Below the pieces are notes generated by a model that made no database searches, was not told where the DNA came from, and saw nothing but the letters and a program-made list of their open reading frames with translations. A DNA stretch of 64,000 nucleotides. Origin: Williamsia muralis. GTDB lineage: Bacteria; Actinomycetota; Actinomycetes; Mycobacteriales; Mycobacteriaceae. Of this stretch, positions 17,978 through 26,904 are shown piece after piece; position 1 is the first letter of the stretch; the number at the start of each line of letters is the position of its first letter. Both the position numbers and the translations under genes were made by a program. The stretch spans positions 62,001 to 126,000 of the forward strand of contig NZ_PEBD01000012.1 of NCBI RefSeq assembly GCF_002735905.1, read 5' to 3'.

Positions 17978-18775
17978 GTGCCGGAAGGGCATACGCTCCA
18001 CCGTCTGGCGCGACTGCACCAGCGGAAGTTCGCCAGGCAGACGGTCACTGTCACCAGCCCACAAGGCAGGTTCGCCGCAGCAGCAGCCCGACTCGACGGC
18101 CAGGTGTTCTCAAGGGCAGAGGCTTGGGGCAAGCACCTGGTCCATCGGTATGCCGGTGGAGAACTGGTGCACATCCATCTCGGTCTGTACGGGTCGTTCT
18201 CCGACGGTCCCTCACCGTTGCCGCCGCCGGTCGGCCAGGTCCGGATGCGGATGGAGACCGACGAGTACGGAACCGACCTTCGCGGGCCAACCGCCTGCGA
18301 ACTGTTCACGCCGGCCGATCTCGCTGCGCTGACGTCTCGGCTCGGACCGGACCCTCTGCGTAAAGATGCGGATGCGGAACAGGCATGGAGCGCGATAGCG
18401 AAGTCACGCAAGCCAATTGGTGCACTACTGATGGATCAAAAAGTGTTGGCCGGTGTGGGGAACGTCTATCGGGCCGAAGTGCTGTTCCGTGCTTCGATCA
18501 ACCCGTTTCGCCCTGGTAGCGATGTGTCCCGAGACGAATGGGACGCGATATGGGCGGACCTGGTGAACTTGATGACCGTGGGAGTCCGGCGAGGCAAGAT
18601 CCACGTCATCCGGCCCGAAGACGATCACGGCGCACCCTCGTACGGTCCCGGCCGACCCCGGACGTACGTGTACCGCCGTACCGGTGAACCCTGCCGTATA
18701 TGCGGCACGCCGATCCTGATGACCGACATGGCCGCACGCAAGGTCTACTGGTGCCCGGTCTGCCAAGCCGACTGA
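17978..18775 (+). CDS. nei2: Fpg/Nei family DNA glycosylase (endonuclease VIII, Nei2-type)
   Basis: The 265-residue protein starts at GTG 17978 with PEGHTLHRLA after the initiator; P2 and E3 are the catalytic pair of bifunctional Fpg/Nei glycosylases. PEGH is the Nei signature, where Fpg has PELP. The H2TH region (MDQKVLAGVGNVYRAEVLF) and a C-terminal zinc finger (CRICG...CPVCQ) are intact. It excises oxidised pyrimidines and nicks the abasic site. Close coupling to rpiB suggests one transcript. A second member of the superfamily, fpg, lies at 48.3 kb. Confidence 0.92.
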   Translation: MPEGHTLHRLARLHQRKFARQTVTVTSPQGRFAAAAARLDGQVFSRAEAWGKHLVHRYAGGELVHIHLGLYGSFSDGPSPLPPPVGQVRMRMETDEYGTDLRGPTACELFTPADLAALTSRLGPDPLRKDADAEQAWSAIAKSRKPIGALLMDQKVLAGVGNVYRAEVLFRASINPFRPGSDVSRDEWDAIWADLVNLMTVGVRRGKIHVIRPEDDHGAPSYGPGRPRTYVYRRTGEPCRICGTPILMTDMAARKVYWCPVCQAD

Positions 18776-18839
18776 GCATCGCGGGCCCGAATGAGTGCCG
18801 ACACAGCAAGGCCTCAGGTTGACCCGGCACGATGGGGCG

Positions 18840-19688
18840 ATGGCCACTGTGACGATCCTGGCGGTCGGGGGTACGGGCGAGACCCATCGGAAGGACCCTC
18901 GTACGGCGGTGTCCGGAATGCTGGCCCAGGTGACAGATCGACTCGATGAGCGGTTCGACTGCCGGTGGGTCCGATACCCGGCCAGTTACGGACCCGTGCC
19001 CCGACGCAACGGGATCAGTTATCGGGAGAGTGTTGCTGCCGGTGTCGACAACTTACGCGCCGAAATGGCGCGGGCGTCCGGGCCGGTGATGCTGATCGGC
19101 TACTCGCAGGGTGCGGTGGTCATCCGGCAGTTGTTGGCGATCACACATGCACATGTGGCCGCTGTCGGTTTTGTCGCCGATCCGTACCAGCCGCCCGGCG
19201 TGGTCGCGGGCTGCGATGGTTTCGGTTTGGCCGGACACGGGCCGGGTCTGCCCGAGGGGCTGCCGGCGCTCTGGATCGGTCATCCGGGTGACGTGATCTG
19301 CAACGCAAGCGACGACTCATTGCTGCGCGACCTTGCTGATCTCACCGCGACGTTCTCGACGAGAGATGTTCGGAGCTGGTTCGGCGGGTTGTGGCACATA
19401 CTGCGCAGCAACAGTTTTCAGAACGCGGCGAGGACATCGCTGCATCCTCGTCAGTGGCGACGGGACCTCCGGCGGCTGCGTGTGCTGGCAATCGAGTTGG
19501 CCGGTTATCTTCCGACGCGGGTGCATCTGGGGAGGCTGGTCATCGCCAATCGGCGAGGTGGACGCCACATTGCCTATGGGTTCGAGCCGTTGGATCCCGA
19601 CGGGCTCACCGGGTGCGAGATGCTGAGTCGTTGGCTTCAGGTCCAGGCCACTTTCTTGCCGGACACCGGTCGTCACGACGTCGCCTGA
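18840..19688 (+). CDS. Alpha/beta hydrolase of the cutinase/PE-PPE/LysB type
   Basis: From ATG 18840 the 282-residue protein has an N-terminal strand with an oxyanion-type turn (AVGGTGET) and a nucleophile elbow G-Y-S-Q-G with S89. Likely triad partners are D151 (HPGDVICNASDDSLLRDL) and H243 (GRHIAYGF). This layout resembles mycobacteriophage LysB mycolyl-arabinogalactan esterases and PE-PPE/cutinase hydrolases. There is no signal peptide. It might act on mycolate or other cell-envelope esters, but the substrate is unproven. It sits between nei2 and sthA, without neighbouring phage genes. M. tuberculosis has lipP (Rv2463) near here, to which it does not appear similar. Confidence 0.7.
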   Translation: MATVTILAVGGTGETHRKDPRTAVSGMLAQVTDRLDERFDCRWVRYPASYGPVPRRNGISYRESVAAGVDNLRAEMARASGPVMLIGYSQGAVVIRQLLAITHAHVAAVGFVADPYQPPGVVAGCDGFGLAGHGPGLPEGLPALWIGHPGDVICNASDDSLLRDLADLTATFSTRDVRSWFGGLWHILRSNSFQNAARTSLHPRQWRRDLRRLRVLAIELAGYLPTRVHLGRLVIANRRGGRHIAYGFEPLDPDGLTGCEMLSRWLQVQATFLPDTGRHDVA

Positions 19689-19793
19689 CTGCCACCCGGG
19701 GACGCTCCGCCATAACAATTCACTCGTCTGAAATGTGCAGGGGTCCGAGGTGGGTGACACTGATCCCGACGTATCAACGCTGGGAGAAGTCAC

Positions 19794-21230
19794 GTGGACC
19801 ATTACGACCTTGTTGTCATCGGCTCCGGCCCGGCTGGGCAGAAGGCTGCCATTGCCGCCGCGAAACTCGGTAAACGCGCGGCGGTGATCGAACGGCGCAA
19901 CATGGTGGGCGGAGTGTGCATCAACACCGGCACCATCCCGTCGAAGACGTTGCGCGAAGCGGTCCTCTACCTCACCGGCCTGAACCAGCGTGAACTGTAC
20001 GGCCAGTCGTATCGGCTGAAGACCGACATCACCGTGGGCGATCTGTCGGCCCGTACCGCTCACGTCGTCGGTAAGGAAATCGACGTCATCCAGAATCAGT
20101 TGTCGCGCAACAGGGTTGCATTGTTGCTCGGCAGTGCGGCCTTCATCGGCCCGAACGAGATCGAGATCACCACCGGCGACGGTGACCACAAGAACGTGAC
20201 GTTCGACCACGCCGTGATCGCAGTCGGCACCCGTCCCGCGCGTCCCGACACGGTCGAGTTCGACGGCGTGACCATCGTCGACTCCGACCAGATACTCGGG
20301 ATGGACCGGGTTCCTACGTCCATGGTGGTGGTGGGCGCAGGGGTGATCGGCATCGAATATGCGTCGATGTTCGCCGCGCTGGGCACCAAGGTCACCGTGG
20401 TGGAGCAGCGTTCGAGCATGCTGGACTTCTGTGACCGTGAGGTGGTCGAGGCTCTGCAGTATCAGATGCGTGACCGCGGCGTCACGTTTCGATTCGGCGA
20501 GACCGTGCAGATGGTCGAAAAGCACACATCGGGCAGTGTGACCGTTCTGCAGTCGGGCAAGAAGATCCCGTCCGACACGGTGCTCTACTCGGCAGGACGT
20601 CAAGGTGTCACCGACGAACTCAACGTGGCCGCAGCGGGTCTCGAGGCCGACAAACGTGGCCGCTTGACTGTCGACGGCAGCTTCCGGACAGCGGTGAGCC
20701 ACATATACGCGGTGGGAGATGTGATCGGCTTCCCGGCACTTGCCGCGACCGCGATGGAACAGGGGCGGCGCGCAGCGTACGACGCGTTCGGGGAGCCGGT
20801 CGGCGAGACCGATTCGTCGAAGCACCCGATCGGCATCTACTCGATCCCGGAGATCAGTTACGTCGGCAAGACCGAAGACCAACTGACCGCGGCGAACGTC
20901 CCGTTCGAGGTGGGCGTCGCCCGGTACCGCGAACTCGCACGCGGGACCATCATGGGCGACGCCTACGGCATGTTGAAGCTCCTCGTCGATGCCCAGGACC
21001 GAAGCATTTTGGGGGTGCACGTATTCGGTTCCAACGCAGCCGAATTGGTCCACATCGGCCAGACGGTCATGGGTTGCGGTGGCACCATCGACTACCTCGT
21101 CGACGCGGTCTTCAACTACCCGACCCTCGCCGAGGGATACAAGGTTGCCGCTCTGGATGCGGTGAACAAGATGCGGGCCATCGCGCGTGTCACCGGCGTC
21201 GGCAACGGGTACGAGCTGGGCGCAGAGTAA
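19794..21230 (+). CDS. sthA: Soluble pyridine nucleotide transhydrogenase
   Basis: The 478-residue flavoprotein begins at GTG 19794 (GGGAGAAG 5 bases upstream). It carries the FAD motif [10 protein letters not shown] and a second NAD motif [13 protein letters not shown]. At the place of the redox disulphide of lipoamide dehydrogenases it reads [14 protein letters not shown]: only C42 remains and the second position is Thr, the hallmark of SthA. It transfers hydride between NADPH and NAD+ in the cytoplasm. The C-terminal dimer domain ([15 protein letters not shown]) is complete. It is transcribed alone and ends at a strong terminator. Confidence 0.95.
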   Translation: MDHYDLVVIGSGPAGQKAAIAAAKLGKRAAVIERRNMVGGVCINTGTIPSKTLREAVLYLTGLNQRELYGQSYRLKTDITVGDLSARTAHVVGKEIDVIQNQLSRNRVALLLGSAAFIGPNEIEITTGDGDHKNVTFDHAVIAVGTRPARPDTVEFDGVTIVDSDQILGMDRVPTSMVVVGAGVIGIEYASMFAALGTKVTVVEQRSSMLDFCDREVVEALQYQMRDRGVTFRFGETVQMVEKHTSGSVTVLQSGKKIPSDTVLYSAGRQGVTDELNVAAAGLEADKRGRLTVDGSFRTAVSHIYAVGDVIGFPALAATAMEQGRRAAYDAFGEPVGETDSSKHPIGIYSIPEISYVGKTEDQLTAANVPFEVGVARYRELARGTIMGDAYGMLKLLVDAQDRSILGVHVFGSNAAELVHIGQTVMGCGGTIDYLVDAVFNYPTLAEGYKVAALDAVNKMRAIARVTGVGNGYELGAE

Positions 21231-21241
21231 CAGCCGGCACA

Positions 21242-21281
21242 ACAAAACCGGCGCCGAGAATGTTCTCGGCGCCGGTTTTGT
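21242..21281. terminator. Bidirectional terminator between sthA and L,D-transpeptidase
   Basis: Perfect 19-base arms at 21242-21260 (starting ACAAAACCGGCG) and 21263-21281 enclose a 2-base loop. Each outer end carries an A4/T4 run, so the hairpin works as an intrinsic terminator in both directions. It lies 11 bases after sthA and 15 bases beyond the convergent gene. Confidence 0.9.
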
Positions 21282-21296
21282 CGGGATCAGGAGGTT

Positions 21297-21974
21297 CTAG
21301 CTGCCGGGGACGTACTGCCCGCCGATGGTGCCCTGCACCACGATCGGGGTGCCCTCGGGGAAGTTCTCGTACACGAACTGCGCATTCTCCGGGCTCAGGT
21401 TGATGCAGCCGTGGCTCACGTTGGTGTTGCCCTGCTGCGCGACCGACCATGGCGCGCCGTGGATGAAGATGCCGTCCCACGACATGCGGATCGCCCACTC
21501 GACGTAGGTGCGGTAGCCATTGGGGGAGTCGACCGGAACGCCGTACGTGGACGAATCCATGTACATGTCCCGGTACTTCTCCTTGGTGTAATAGGTGCCG
21601 TTCGGTGTCGGGTTCTCGTTCGAGCCCATCGAGATCGGCATCTTGCGTACGACCTTGCCGTCGTGCCAGACGGTGAGTTCGTGCGTGGCGTCGTCGGCGA
21701 GCGCCACCCAGCCGGTCTGGGTGGCAACCGGGGGAGCAGGCTCTGCGGGCGGCGCGGGCGCGGGTTCCGGGATCGGCTGCGGCGCGGGCGGCTGTGGAGC
21801 GGGGGTGTAGATGCCGGGAATGGTCGGCAGCGGCACACCGGGCAGGCCCGGAATGGTCGGAGCCGGCTGCGCGAATGCGGTTGCCGGAATCATCAGCGCC
21901 ATGACGATCACGCCCACAACGGCGGCCAGGAGGCGGGTGACGCTGCGCCCGGAGGCGAACTTGCTGGTCGACAC
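21297..21974 (-). CDS. Secreted L,D-transpeptidase (YkuD domain)
   Basis: I chose GTG 21974, giving 225 residues that open with VSTSKFASGR and a signal peptide (hydrophobic about 15-30, ATAFAQ cleavage); an ATG at 22040 would add 22 residues. A Pro/Ala-rich linker (residues 37-90) leads to the YkuD domain with IHGAPW and the catalytic SHGCINL (H188, C190). Such enzymes form 3-3 peptidoglycan cross-links or attach proteins to the wall. The long Pro-rich spacer would extend the domain across the periplasm. There is no Ig-like domain as in LdtMt2, so this is a shorter class. Confidence 0.9.
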   Translation of the reverse strand: MSTSKFASGRSVTRLLAAVVGVIVMALMIPATAFAQPAPTIPGLPGVPLPTIPGIYTPAPQPPAPQPIPEPAPAPPAEPAPPVATQTGWVALADDATHELTVWHDGKVVRKMPISMGSNENPTPNGTYYTKEKYRDMYMDSSTYGVPVDSPNGYRTYVEWAIRMSWDGIFIHGAPWSVAQQGNTNVSHGCINLSPENAQFVYENFPEGTPIVVQGTIGGQYVPGS

Positions 21975-22100
21975 TGTGTTGGACCCTAACTTCGACGACA
22001 GGCTTATACGCTCCCCGAAAGCGCGGATTAATAGTTGCACGCATAAGACGGCCAGCCAAACGCAAAAGGCCTAGTTGTGGCGCGTGTCTACCGGTGTGGC

Positions 22101-22128
22101 ACAAGTGAATGTGGTGTGCCTCACTTGT
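22101..22128. promoter_or_regulatory. Inverted repeat upstream of the L,D-transpeptidase
   Basis: ACAAGTGA (22101-22108) and TCACTTGT (22121-22128) are perfect arms 12 bases apart, about 130 bases upstream of the transpeptidase start. It could be an operator. The spacing differs from the Crp motif. Confidence 0.35.
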
Positions 22129-22235
22129 ATTCACGCGGACCTCGACCACGCCGGCGGCGGTGCCGCGTTCGCCTGACCTGGTGCGCAAACGACAGAAGCC
22201 CTGGCCGGCAATGCGCTGACCAGGGCTTCTGAGGA

Positions 22236-22309
22236 TGGAGCGGGTGACGGGAATCGAACCCGCGTAGCTAGTTTGGAAGACTAGGGCTCTACCATTGAGC
22301 TACACCCGC
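22236..22309 (-). tRNA. tRNA-Gly (anticodon TCC)
   Basis: Read on the minus strand, acceptor arms GCGGGTG (22309-22303) and CACCCGC (22246-22240) pair fully. The anticodon loop is CTTCCAA, giving anticodon TCC. The T-arm has GGTTCGATTCC, and the 3' CCA is encoded (22238-22236). Confidence 0.97.
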
Positions 22310-22489
22310 GTGCATACGATTTCGGCGGGATCGCCACCGTCGTCGTCTGCGAAAAGGACTGTACCGCCTCCGGCCCGCGGATCGAAAATCGCCTCGCCAC
22401 CATCACCGGTTTAGGTGGAGACCGACACGGCACGTAGTATTTGCGTTCGGTTCCGCAGGCGGTGACAGACCCCTGCGGGCGGACCTACA

Positions 22490-22563
22490 CGGGATGTGGC
22501 GCAGCTTGGTAGCGCATCCGCTTTGGGAGCGGAGGGTCGCAGGTTCAAATCCTGTCATCCCGA
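22490..22563 (+). tRNA. tRNA-Pro (anticodon TGG)
   Basis: Acceptor arms CGGGATG and CATCCCG pair. The anticodon loop TTTGGGA gives TGG, and the T-arm is GGTTCAAATCC. CCA is not encoded. It lies 31 bases before tig, and the reading frame of tig is open through it by chance. A 7-base inverted repeat (22453-22459/22472-22478) precedes it. Confidence 0.97.
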
Positions 22564-22594
22564 CTCACGTGAGAAGGCAAGACAAGGGAGTCAA

Positions 22595-23959
22595 GTGAAG
22601 AGCACCGTCGAGCAGATCAGCCCGACGCGGGTCAAACTCAACGTCGAGGTCCCGTTCGCGGAACTCGAACCGGATTTCGCCCGCACCTACAAGACGCTGG
22701 CCCGCGACATCCGGATCCCCGGATTCCGGCCCGGCAAGGCCCCGGCCAAACTGATCGAGGCCCGAGTCGGCCGCGACGCAGTGCTCGCCCAGGTCGTGAA
22801 CGAGGCGATCCCGGGCAAGTACAGCGAGGCCGTCGCCGAGACGGAGATCAAGGCGATCGGTCAGCCCGAGATCGACCTCTCCGAACTCGCGTACGGCGAG
22901 AGCATCACGTTCACCGCCGAGGTCGACGTGCGCCCGGACATCGATCTGCCCGACTACTCGACCCTCGAGGTCGAGGTCGAACCGGTCAAGGTCGACGACG
23001 AGGCTGTGGACGAGCAATTGCAGTCGCTGCGCGCACGTTTCGGCACCCTGACCGGTGTGGACCGGCCCGTCGCCGACGGCGACTTCGTGTCGATCGACCT
23101 CTCCGCCACGATCGACGGCAAAGAGGTCGAAGAGGCAGCCACGAGCGGTCTGTCGCACGAGGTGGGCTCCGGTGAGCTCATCGACGGACTCGACGAGGCC
23201 CTCATCGGCCTGAAGGCCGGCGAAGAGAAGACCTTCACGAGCACTCTCGTCGCCGGTGAGCACAGCGGCGATCAGGCCGAGGTCACCGTCAAGGTCCTCA
23301 CCGTCAAGGAACGCGAGCTGCCCGAGGTCGACGACGAGTTCGCCCAGCTGGCGAGTGAGTTCGACACCGTGGACGAGCTGAAGGCTGATCTGCGTGAACG
23401 TGTCGCACGCTCGAAGAAGATGGAGCAGGCCAATGCGATCAGCGAGGCGCTTGTCGCCAAACTGACCGAGTCGGTCGAGATCCCGCTTCCCGAGGCCGTC
23501 GTCACGGCCGAGGTCGACGGACAGGTCCACCAGGTGGTGCACAGCCTCGGACACGACGAGGCGGCGTTCGAGCAGCTGCTCGAGGCGCAGGGCACCACCC
23601 GCGAGAAGTTCGAGGCCGAGACACGCGAGGCGGCCGAGAAGTCGGTCAAGACCCAGCTGTTGCTCGACGCCATCGCCGACCAGCAGGACACCGAGGTCGG
23701 CCAAGACGAGCTGATGCAGCAGATCATGTTCCAGGCGCAGCGTTACGGCATGCAGCCGGCGGAGTTCGCGCAGCAGCTGCAGCAGGCAAATCAGGTGGGC
23801 GCGGTGTACGCCGAGGTCCGCCGGAGCAAGGCGCTGTCGTCGATCGTGCACCTGGTGACCGTCAAGGACACCGAGGGCGAGGCCGTCGACACCGAAGAGT
23901 TCTTCGGTAAGCCGACATCCGACGAGGACGCCGACACGTCGGCATCCGATGAGTCGTAG
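22595..23959 (+). CDS. tig: Trigger factor
   Basis: The 454-residue ribosome-associated chaperone starts at GTG 22595 with AAGGGAG 4 bases upstream; the longer open frame runs back through tRNA-Pro and is not real. The N-terminal ribosome-docking loop reads [13 protein letters not shown] peptidyl-prolyl isomerase domain (about 150-240) and the long helical substrate-binding C-terminus follow. The tail is acidic ([12 protein letters not shown]). It guides nascent chains and is placed directly before clpP1P2-clpX, as in most bacteria. A terminator hairpin follows at once. Confidence 0.96.
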   Translation: MKSTVEQISPTRVKLNVEVPFAELEPDFARTYKTLARDIRIPGFRPGKAPAKLIEARVGRDAVLAQVVNEAIPGKYSEAVAETEIKAIGQPEIDLSELAYGESITFTAEVDVRPDIDLPDYSTLEVEVEPVKVDDEAVDEQLQSLRARFGTLTGVDRPVADGDFVSIDLSATIDGKEVEEAATSGLSHEVGSGELIDGLDEALIGLKAGEEKTFTSTLVAGEHSGDQAEVTVKVLTVKERELPEVDDEFAQLASEFDTVDELKADLRERVARSKKMEQANAISEALVAKLTESVEIPLPEAVVTAEVDGQVHQVVHSLGHDEAAFEQLLEAQGTTREKFEAETREAAEKSVKTQLLLDAIADQQDTEVGQDELMQQIMFQAQRYGMQPAEFAQQLQQANQVGAVYAEVRRSKALSSIVHLVTVKDTEGEAVDTEEFFGKPTSDEDADTSASDES

Positions 23960-23992
23960 CTGGTAAAACGCCAGCACAATTTCTGCTGTCAG

Positions 23993-24034
23993 CGAATAGG
24001 GGCGACGCCGGGCCATCGGCGTCGTCCCTATTCG
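23993..24034 (+). terminator. Terminator after tig
   Basis: Arms 23993-24010 and 24017-24034 pair over 18 bases with one G-U, around the 6-base loop GGCCAT. The hairpin begins 33 bases after the tig stop and separates it from clpP1. The right arm ends TATTCGTTAG, with no long T run. Confidence 0.75.
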
Positions 24035-24084
24035 TTAGGGTCGAAGACAGCAATCAAATGACTGTGAGTCCGTTGAACGAAAAC

Positions 24085-24102
24085 CCCGGAAATCTTTCCG
24101 GG
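24085..24102. promoter_or_regulatory. Perfect palindrome in the clpP1 leader
   Basis: CCCGGAAA-TC-TTTCCGGG is an exact 18-base dyad ending 18 bases before the preferred clpP1 start. It may be an operator or a leader hairpin just upstream of the ribosome site. It does not match a ClgR box as I know it. Confidence 0.45.
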
Positions 24103-24120
24103 ACGTCGAAGGTAGGTACC

Positions 24121-24726
24121 GTGACTGAGCCGAAGATCCACACGCCCGCGCTCTCCGGAGCAACCGCGAGTTCGGGTATCGGTCTGAATTTGTCCGACTC
24201 GGTCTTCGAGCGTCTGCTCCGCGAGCGGATCATCTTCTTGGGCACCCAGGTCGATGACGAGATCGCGAACCGGCTGTGCGCCCAGATCCTGCTGCTCGCC
24301 GCAGAGGACCCGACCAAGGACATCAGCCTCTACATCAATTCACCCGGTGGCTCGGTGACGGCCGGCATGGCGATCTTCGACACCATGCAGCTCGCCCCCT
24401 GCGACATCGCCACATACGCGATGGGCATGGCCGCCTCGATGGGACAGTTCCTGCTCGCCGCGGGCGCCAAGGGCAAGCGCCACGCCCTGCCTCACGCGCG
24501 CATCATGATGCACCAGCCGTCTGCCGGCATCGGCGGAACCGCTGCCGACATCGCCATCCAGGCCGAGCAATTCGCGCTGACGAAGAAAGAGATGAACAAG
24601 CTCAACGCCGAGTTCACCGGTCAGCCTCTCGAGAAGATCGAAGAGGACGCAGACCGCGACAAGTGGTTCACGGCCGAGGCCGCCAAGGAATATGGGTTTG
24701 TCGACCACGTCATCACACGCGCCTGA
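24121..24726 (+). CDS. clpP1: ATP-dependent Clp protease proteolytic subunit ClpP1
   Basis: GTG 24121 gives 201 residues, the normal ClpP1 length, and has AAGGTAGG upstream; ATG 24058 would add 21 unconserved residues and lacks a ribosome site. The catalytic triad is S106 (GMAASMGQF), H131 (MMHQP) and D180 (DADRDKW), each at the spacing of M. tuberculosis ClpP1. [13 protein letters not shown] is conserved. ClpP1 forms one ring of the mixed ClpP1P2 barrel, which degrades proteins unfolded by ClpX or ClpC. clpP2 follows 58 bases later. Confidence 0.96.
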   Translation: MTEPKIHTPALSGATASSGIGLNLSDSVFERLLRERIIFLGTQVDDEIANRLCAQILLLAAEDPTKDISLYINSPGGSVTAGMAIFDTMQLAPCDIATYAMGMAASMGQFLLAAGAKGKRHALPHARIMMHQPSAGIGGTAADIAIQAEQFALTKKEMNKLNAEFTGQPLEKIEEDADRDKWFTAEAAKEYGFVDHVITRA

Positions 24727-24784
24727 TCTCAGTCTCGCGCCCGAACCGAACCCGTCGCACACTCACCGGAGAGACCGAGAAGAC

Positions 24785-25414
24785 ATGAACAACCTTTCAC
24801 CCCAGTCGCGGTACATCCTGCCCTCGTTCATCGAGCACACGCCGAACGGCGCTCGCGAGTACAACCCCTACGCCAAGCTCTTCGAAGAGCGAATCGTGTT
24901 CCTGGGCACGCCGATCGACGAGACGGTTGCCAACGACATCATGGCCCAGCTGCTGGTGCTCGAGTCGCAGGACCCTGACCGCGACATCATCATGTACGTC
25001 AACTCGCCCGGTGGCAGCGTGCCGGCGATGCTTGCCATCTACGACACCATGCAGTACGTGCACTGCGACATCGCGACCGTCTGCCTCGGCGAGGCGGCAT
25101 CGGCCGCGGCCATCGTCCTGGCCGCCGGAACACCGGGTAAGCGTGCGGCGCTGCCCAACGCCACCGTTCTGATCCACCAGCCCCGCACCGGCGGTGCATA
25201 CCAGGGCCAGGTGTCCGACCTCGAGATCCAGGCGGCCGAGATCGAGCGGATCCGCAAGCGGCTCGACGACATCCTCGCCGAGCACACCGGGCAGCCGGCG
25301 GACAAGATCCGCAAGGACACCGATCGCGACAACATCCTGACCGCACAAGCGGCCAAAGAGTACGGGATCATCGACGAGGTCTTCGAGTACCGGAAGAAGT
25401 CAGGAAAGAAGTAG
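24785..25414 (+). CDS. clpP2: ATP-dependent Clp protease proteolytic subunit ClpP2
   Basis: The 209-residue protein begins at ATG 24785 with MNNLSPQSRYILPSFIEHTP. The triad is S106 (GEAASAAAIVL), H131 (LIHQP) and D182 (DTDRDN). It differs from ClpP1 by replacing the Met-rich catalytic segment with Ala, as ClpP2 does. It is the partner ring of the essential ClpP1P2 protease and provides the docking face for the ATPases. GGAGAG and GAGAAG stretches precede the start. Confidence 0.96.
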   Translation: MNNLSPQSRYILPSFIEHTPNGAREYNPYAKLFEERIVFLGTPIDETVANDIMAQLLVLESQDPDRDIIMYVNSPGGSVPAMLAIYDTMQYVHCDIATVCLGEAASAAAIVLAAGTPGKRAALPNATVLIHQPRTGGAYQGQVSDLEIQAAEIERIRKRLDDILAEHTGQPADKIRKDTDRDNILTAQAAKEYGIIDEVFEYRKKSGKK

Positions 25415-25425
25415 CGCCGCGCTCG

Positions 25426-25448
25426 GCCCGCCGTCCTCGGCGGCGGGC
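25426..25448 (+). terminator. Possible weak terminator after clpP2
   Basis: GCCCGCCG (25426-25433) and CGGCGGGC (25441-25448) pair around a 7-base loop 11 bases after the clpP2 stop. No T-tract follows, so it may only attenuate read-through to clpX, which starts 169 bases later. Confidence 0.4.
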
Positions 25449-25617
25449 AAGAGCGGTCGTGGGCAGGCAAAAAGGCCCGCGACATTTGGCTTTATCGGTC
25501 GAAGTTCCGCCGACGTACGGGTACGGTCGTGGTTACTGTGCTCCGCATGGGCTGGGGCGGACCACCGGACTTCACGTCTTTGGAGCATCAGGGTAAGGGA
25601 AGTAGGTACAGCAACAG

Positions 25618-26895
25618 ATGGCACGTATCGGAGATGGTGGCGATCTGCTGAAATGTTCTTTCTGCGGGAAGAGCCAAAAGCAGGTCAAGAAGCTGATCGC
25701 TGGCCCCGGCGTGTACATCTGCGATGAGTGCATCGACCTGTGCAACGAGATCATCGAGGAAGAGCTGGCCGAGACCAGCGATGTCAAACTCGATGAACTC
25801 CCCAAGCCCATGGAAATCCGGGATTTCCTGGAGAACTACGTCATCGGTCAGGACACCGCCAAGCGCACCCTGGCCGTCGCGGTCTACAACCACTACAAGC
25901 GCATCCAGGCGGGTGACCGCAAGGACTCGCGCGGCATGGAGCCCGTGGAGCTCGCGAAGTCGAACATCCTGATGCTCGGTCCGACGGGCTGTGGAAAGAC
26001 CTACCTCGCGCAGACCCTGGCGAAGATGCTGAACGTGCCGTTCGCCATCGCCGACGCCACGGCGCTCACCGAGGCCGGCTACGTGGGCGAGGATGTCGAG
26101 AACATCCTGCTCAAGCTCATCCAGGCGGCCGACTACGACGTCAAGCGGGCCGAGACCGGCATCATCTACATCGATGAGGTCGACAAGATCGCCCGCAAGA
26201 GCGAGAACCCGTCGATCACCCGAGACGTCTCGGGTGAAGGCGTGCAGCAGGCATTGCTCAAGATCCTCGAGGGCACACAGGCATCGGTACCTCCGCAGGG
26301 CGGTCGTAAGCACCCCCATCAAGAGTTCATCCAGATCGACACCACAAACGTGCTCTTCATCGTGGCCGGCGCATTCGCCGGACTCGACAAGATCGTGTCG
26401 GATCGAATCGGCAAGCGCGGCATCGGATTCGGCACGGAGGTCGCCAAGAACGACGACGACAGTGCTGACCACTTCGCCGAGGTCATGCCCGAGGACCTGA
26501 TCAAGTTCGGTCTGATCCCCGAGTTCATCGGCCGACTGCCGGTGATCGCCTCGGTGACCAACCTCGACAAGGAATCCCTTGTCAGCATCCTGTCGCAGCC
26601 GAAGAACGCGCTCGTCAAGCAGTACGCGCGACTTTTCGACATGGACGGTGTGGAACTCGAATTCACCGAGGACGCTCTCGAGGCCATCGCGGATCAGGCG
26701 ATCCACCGTGGCACCGGTGCTCGTGGTCTTCGGGCCATCATGGAAGAGGTCCTGCTCCCCGTGATGTACGACATCCCGAGCCGCGATGATGTCGCGAAGG
26801 TGGTTGTCACGGGAGAAACCGTGCGCGACAACGTTCTTCCCACCATCGTTCCCCGCAAGCCGCGGCGCGACGAACGGCGCGACAAGAGCGCCTGA
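25618..26895 (+). CDS. clpX: ATP-dependent Clp protease ATP-binding subunit ClpX
   Basis: The 425-residue AAA+ unfoldase has the N-terminal zinc-binding domain (C13, C16, C35, C38). Walker A is GPTGCGKT at 121-128 and Walker B is IIYIDEVDK with D186 and E187. The RGLR sensor-2 segment lies near the C-terminus ([11 protein letters not shown]). It recognises tagged proteins and threads them into ClpP1P2. A 203-base gap after clpP2 allows its own promoter. Its stop lies 9 bases from the convergent fdhD stop. Confidence 0.97.
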   Translation: MARIGDGGDLLKCSFCGKSQKQVKKLIAGPGVYICDECIDLCNEIIEEELAETSDVKLDELPKPMEIRDFLENYVIGQDTAKRTLAVAVYNHYKRIQAGDRKDSRGMEPVELAKSNILMLGPTGCGKTYLAQTLAKMLNVPFAIADATALTEAGYVGEDVENILLKLIQAADYDVKRAETGIIYIDEVDKIARKSENPSITRDVSGEGVQQALLKILEGTQASVPPQGGRKHPHQEFIQIDTTNVLFIVAGAFAGLDKIVSDRIGKRGIGFGTEVAKNDDDSADHFAEVMPEDLIKFGLIPEFIGRLPVIASVTNLDKESLVSILSQPKNALVKQYARLFDMDGVELEFTEDALEAIADQAIHRGTGARGLRAIMEEVLLPVMYDIPSRDDVAKVVVTGETVRDNVLPTIVPRKPRRDERRDKSA

Positions 26896-26904
26896 GCCGC
26901 TGGG

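Noticed and set aside
19317-21245. A 642-codon minus-strand frame opposite sthA
   Set aside because: It is the reverse complement of a well-recognised flavoprotein, with no conserved motifs, and runs into the terminator.
22236-22563. tRNA-Gly and tRNA-Pro as integration sites of a mobile element
   Set aside because: No integrase, direct repeat of the tRNA 3' end or foreign-looking gene lies next to either tRNA.
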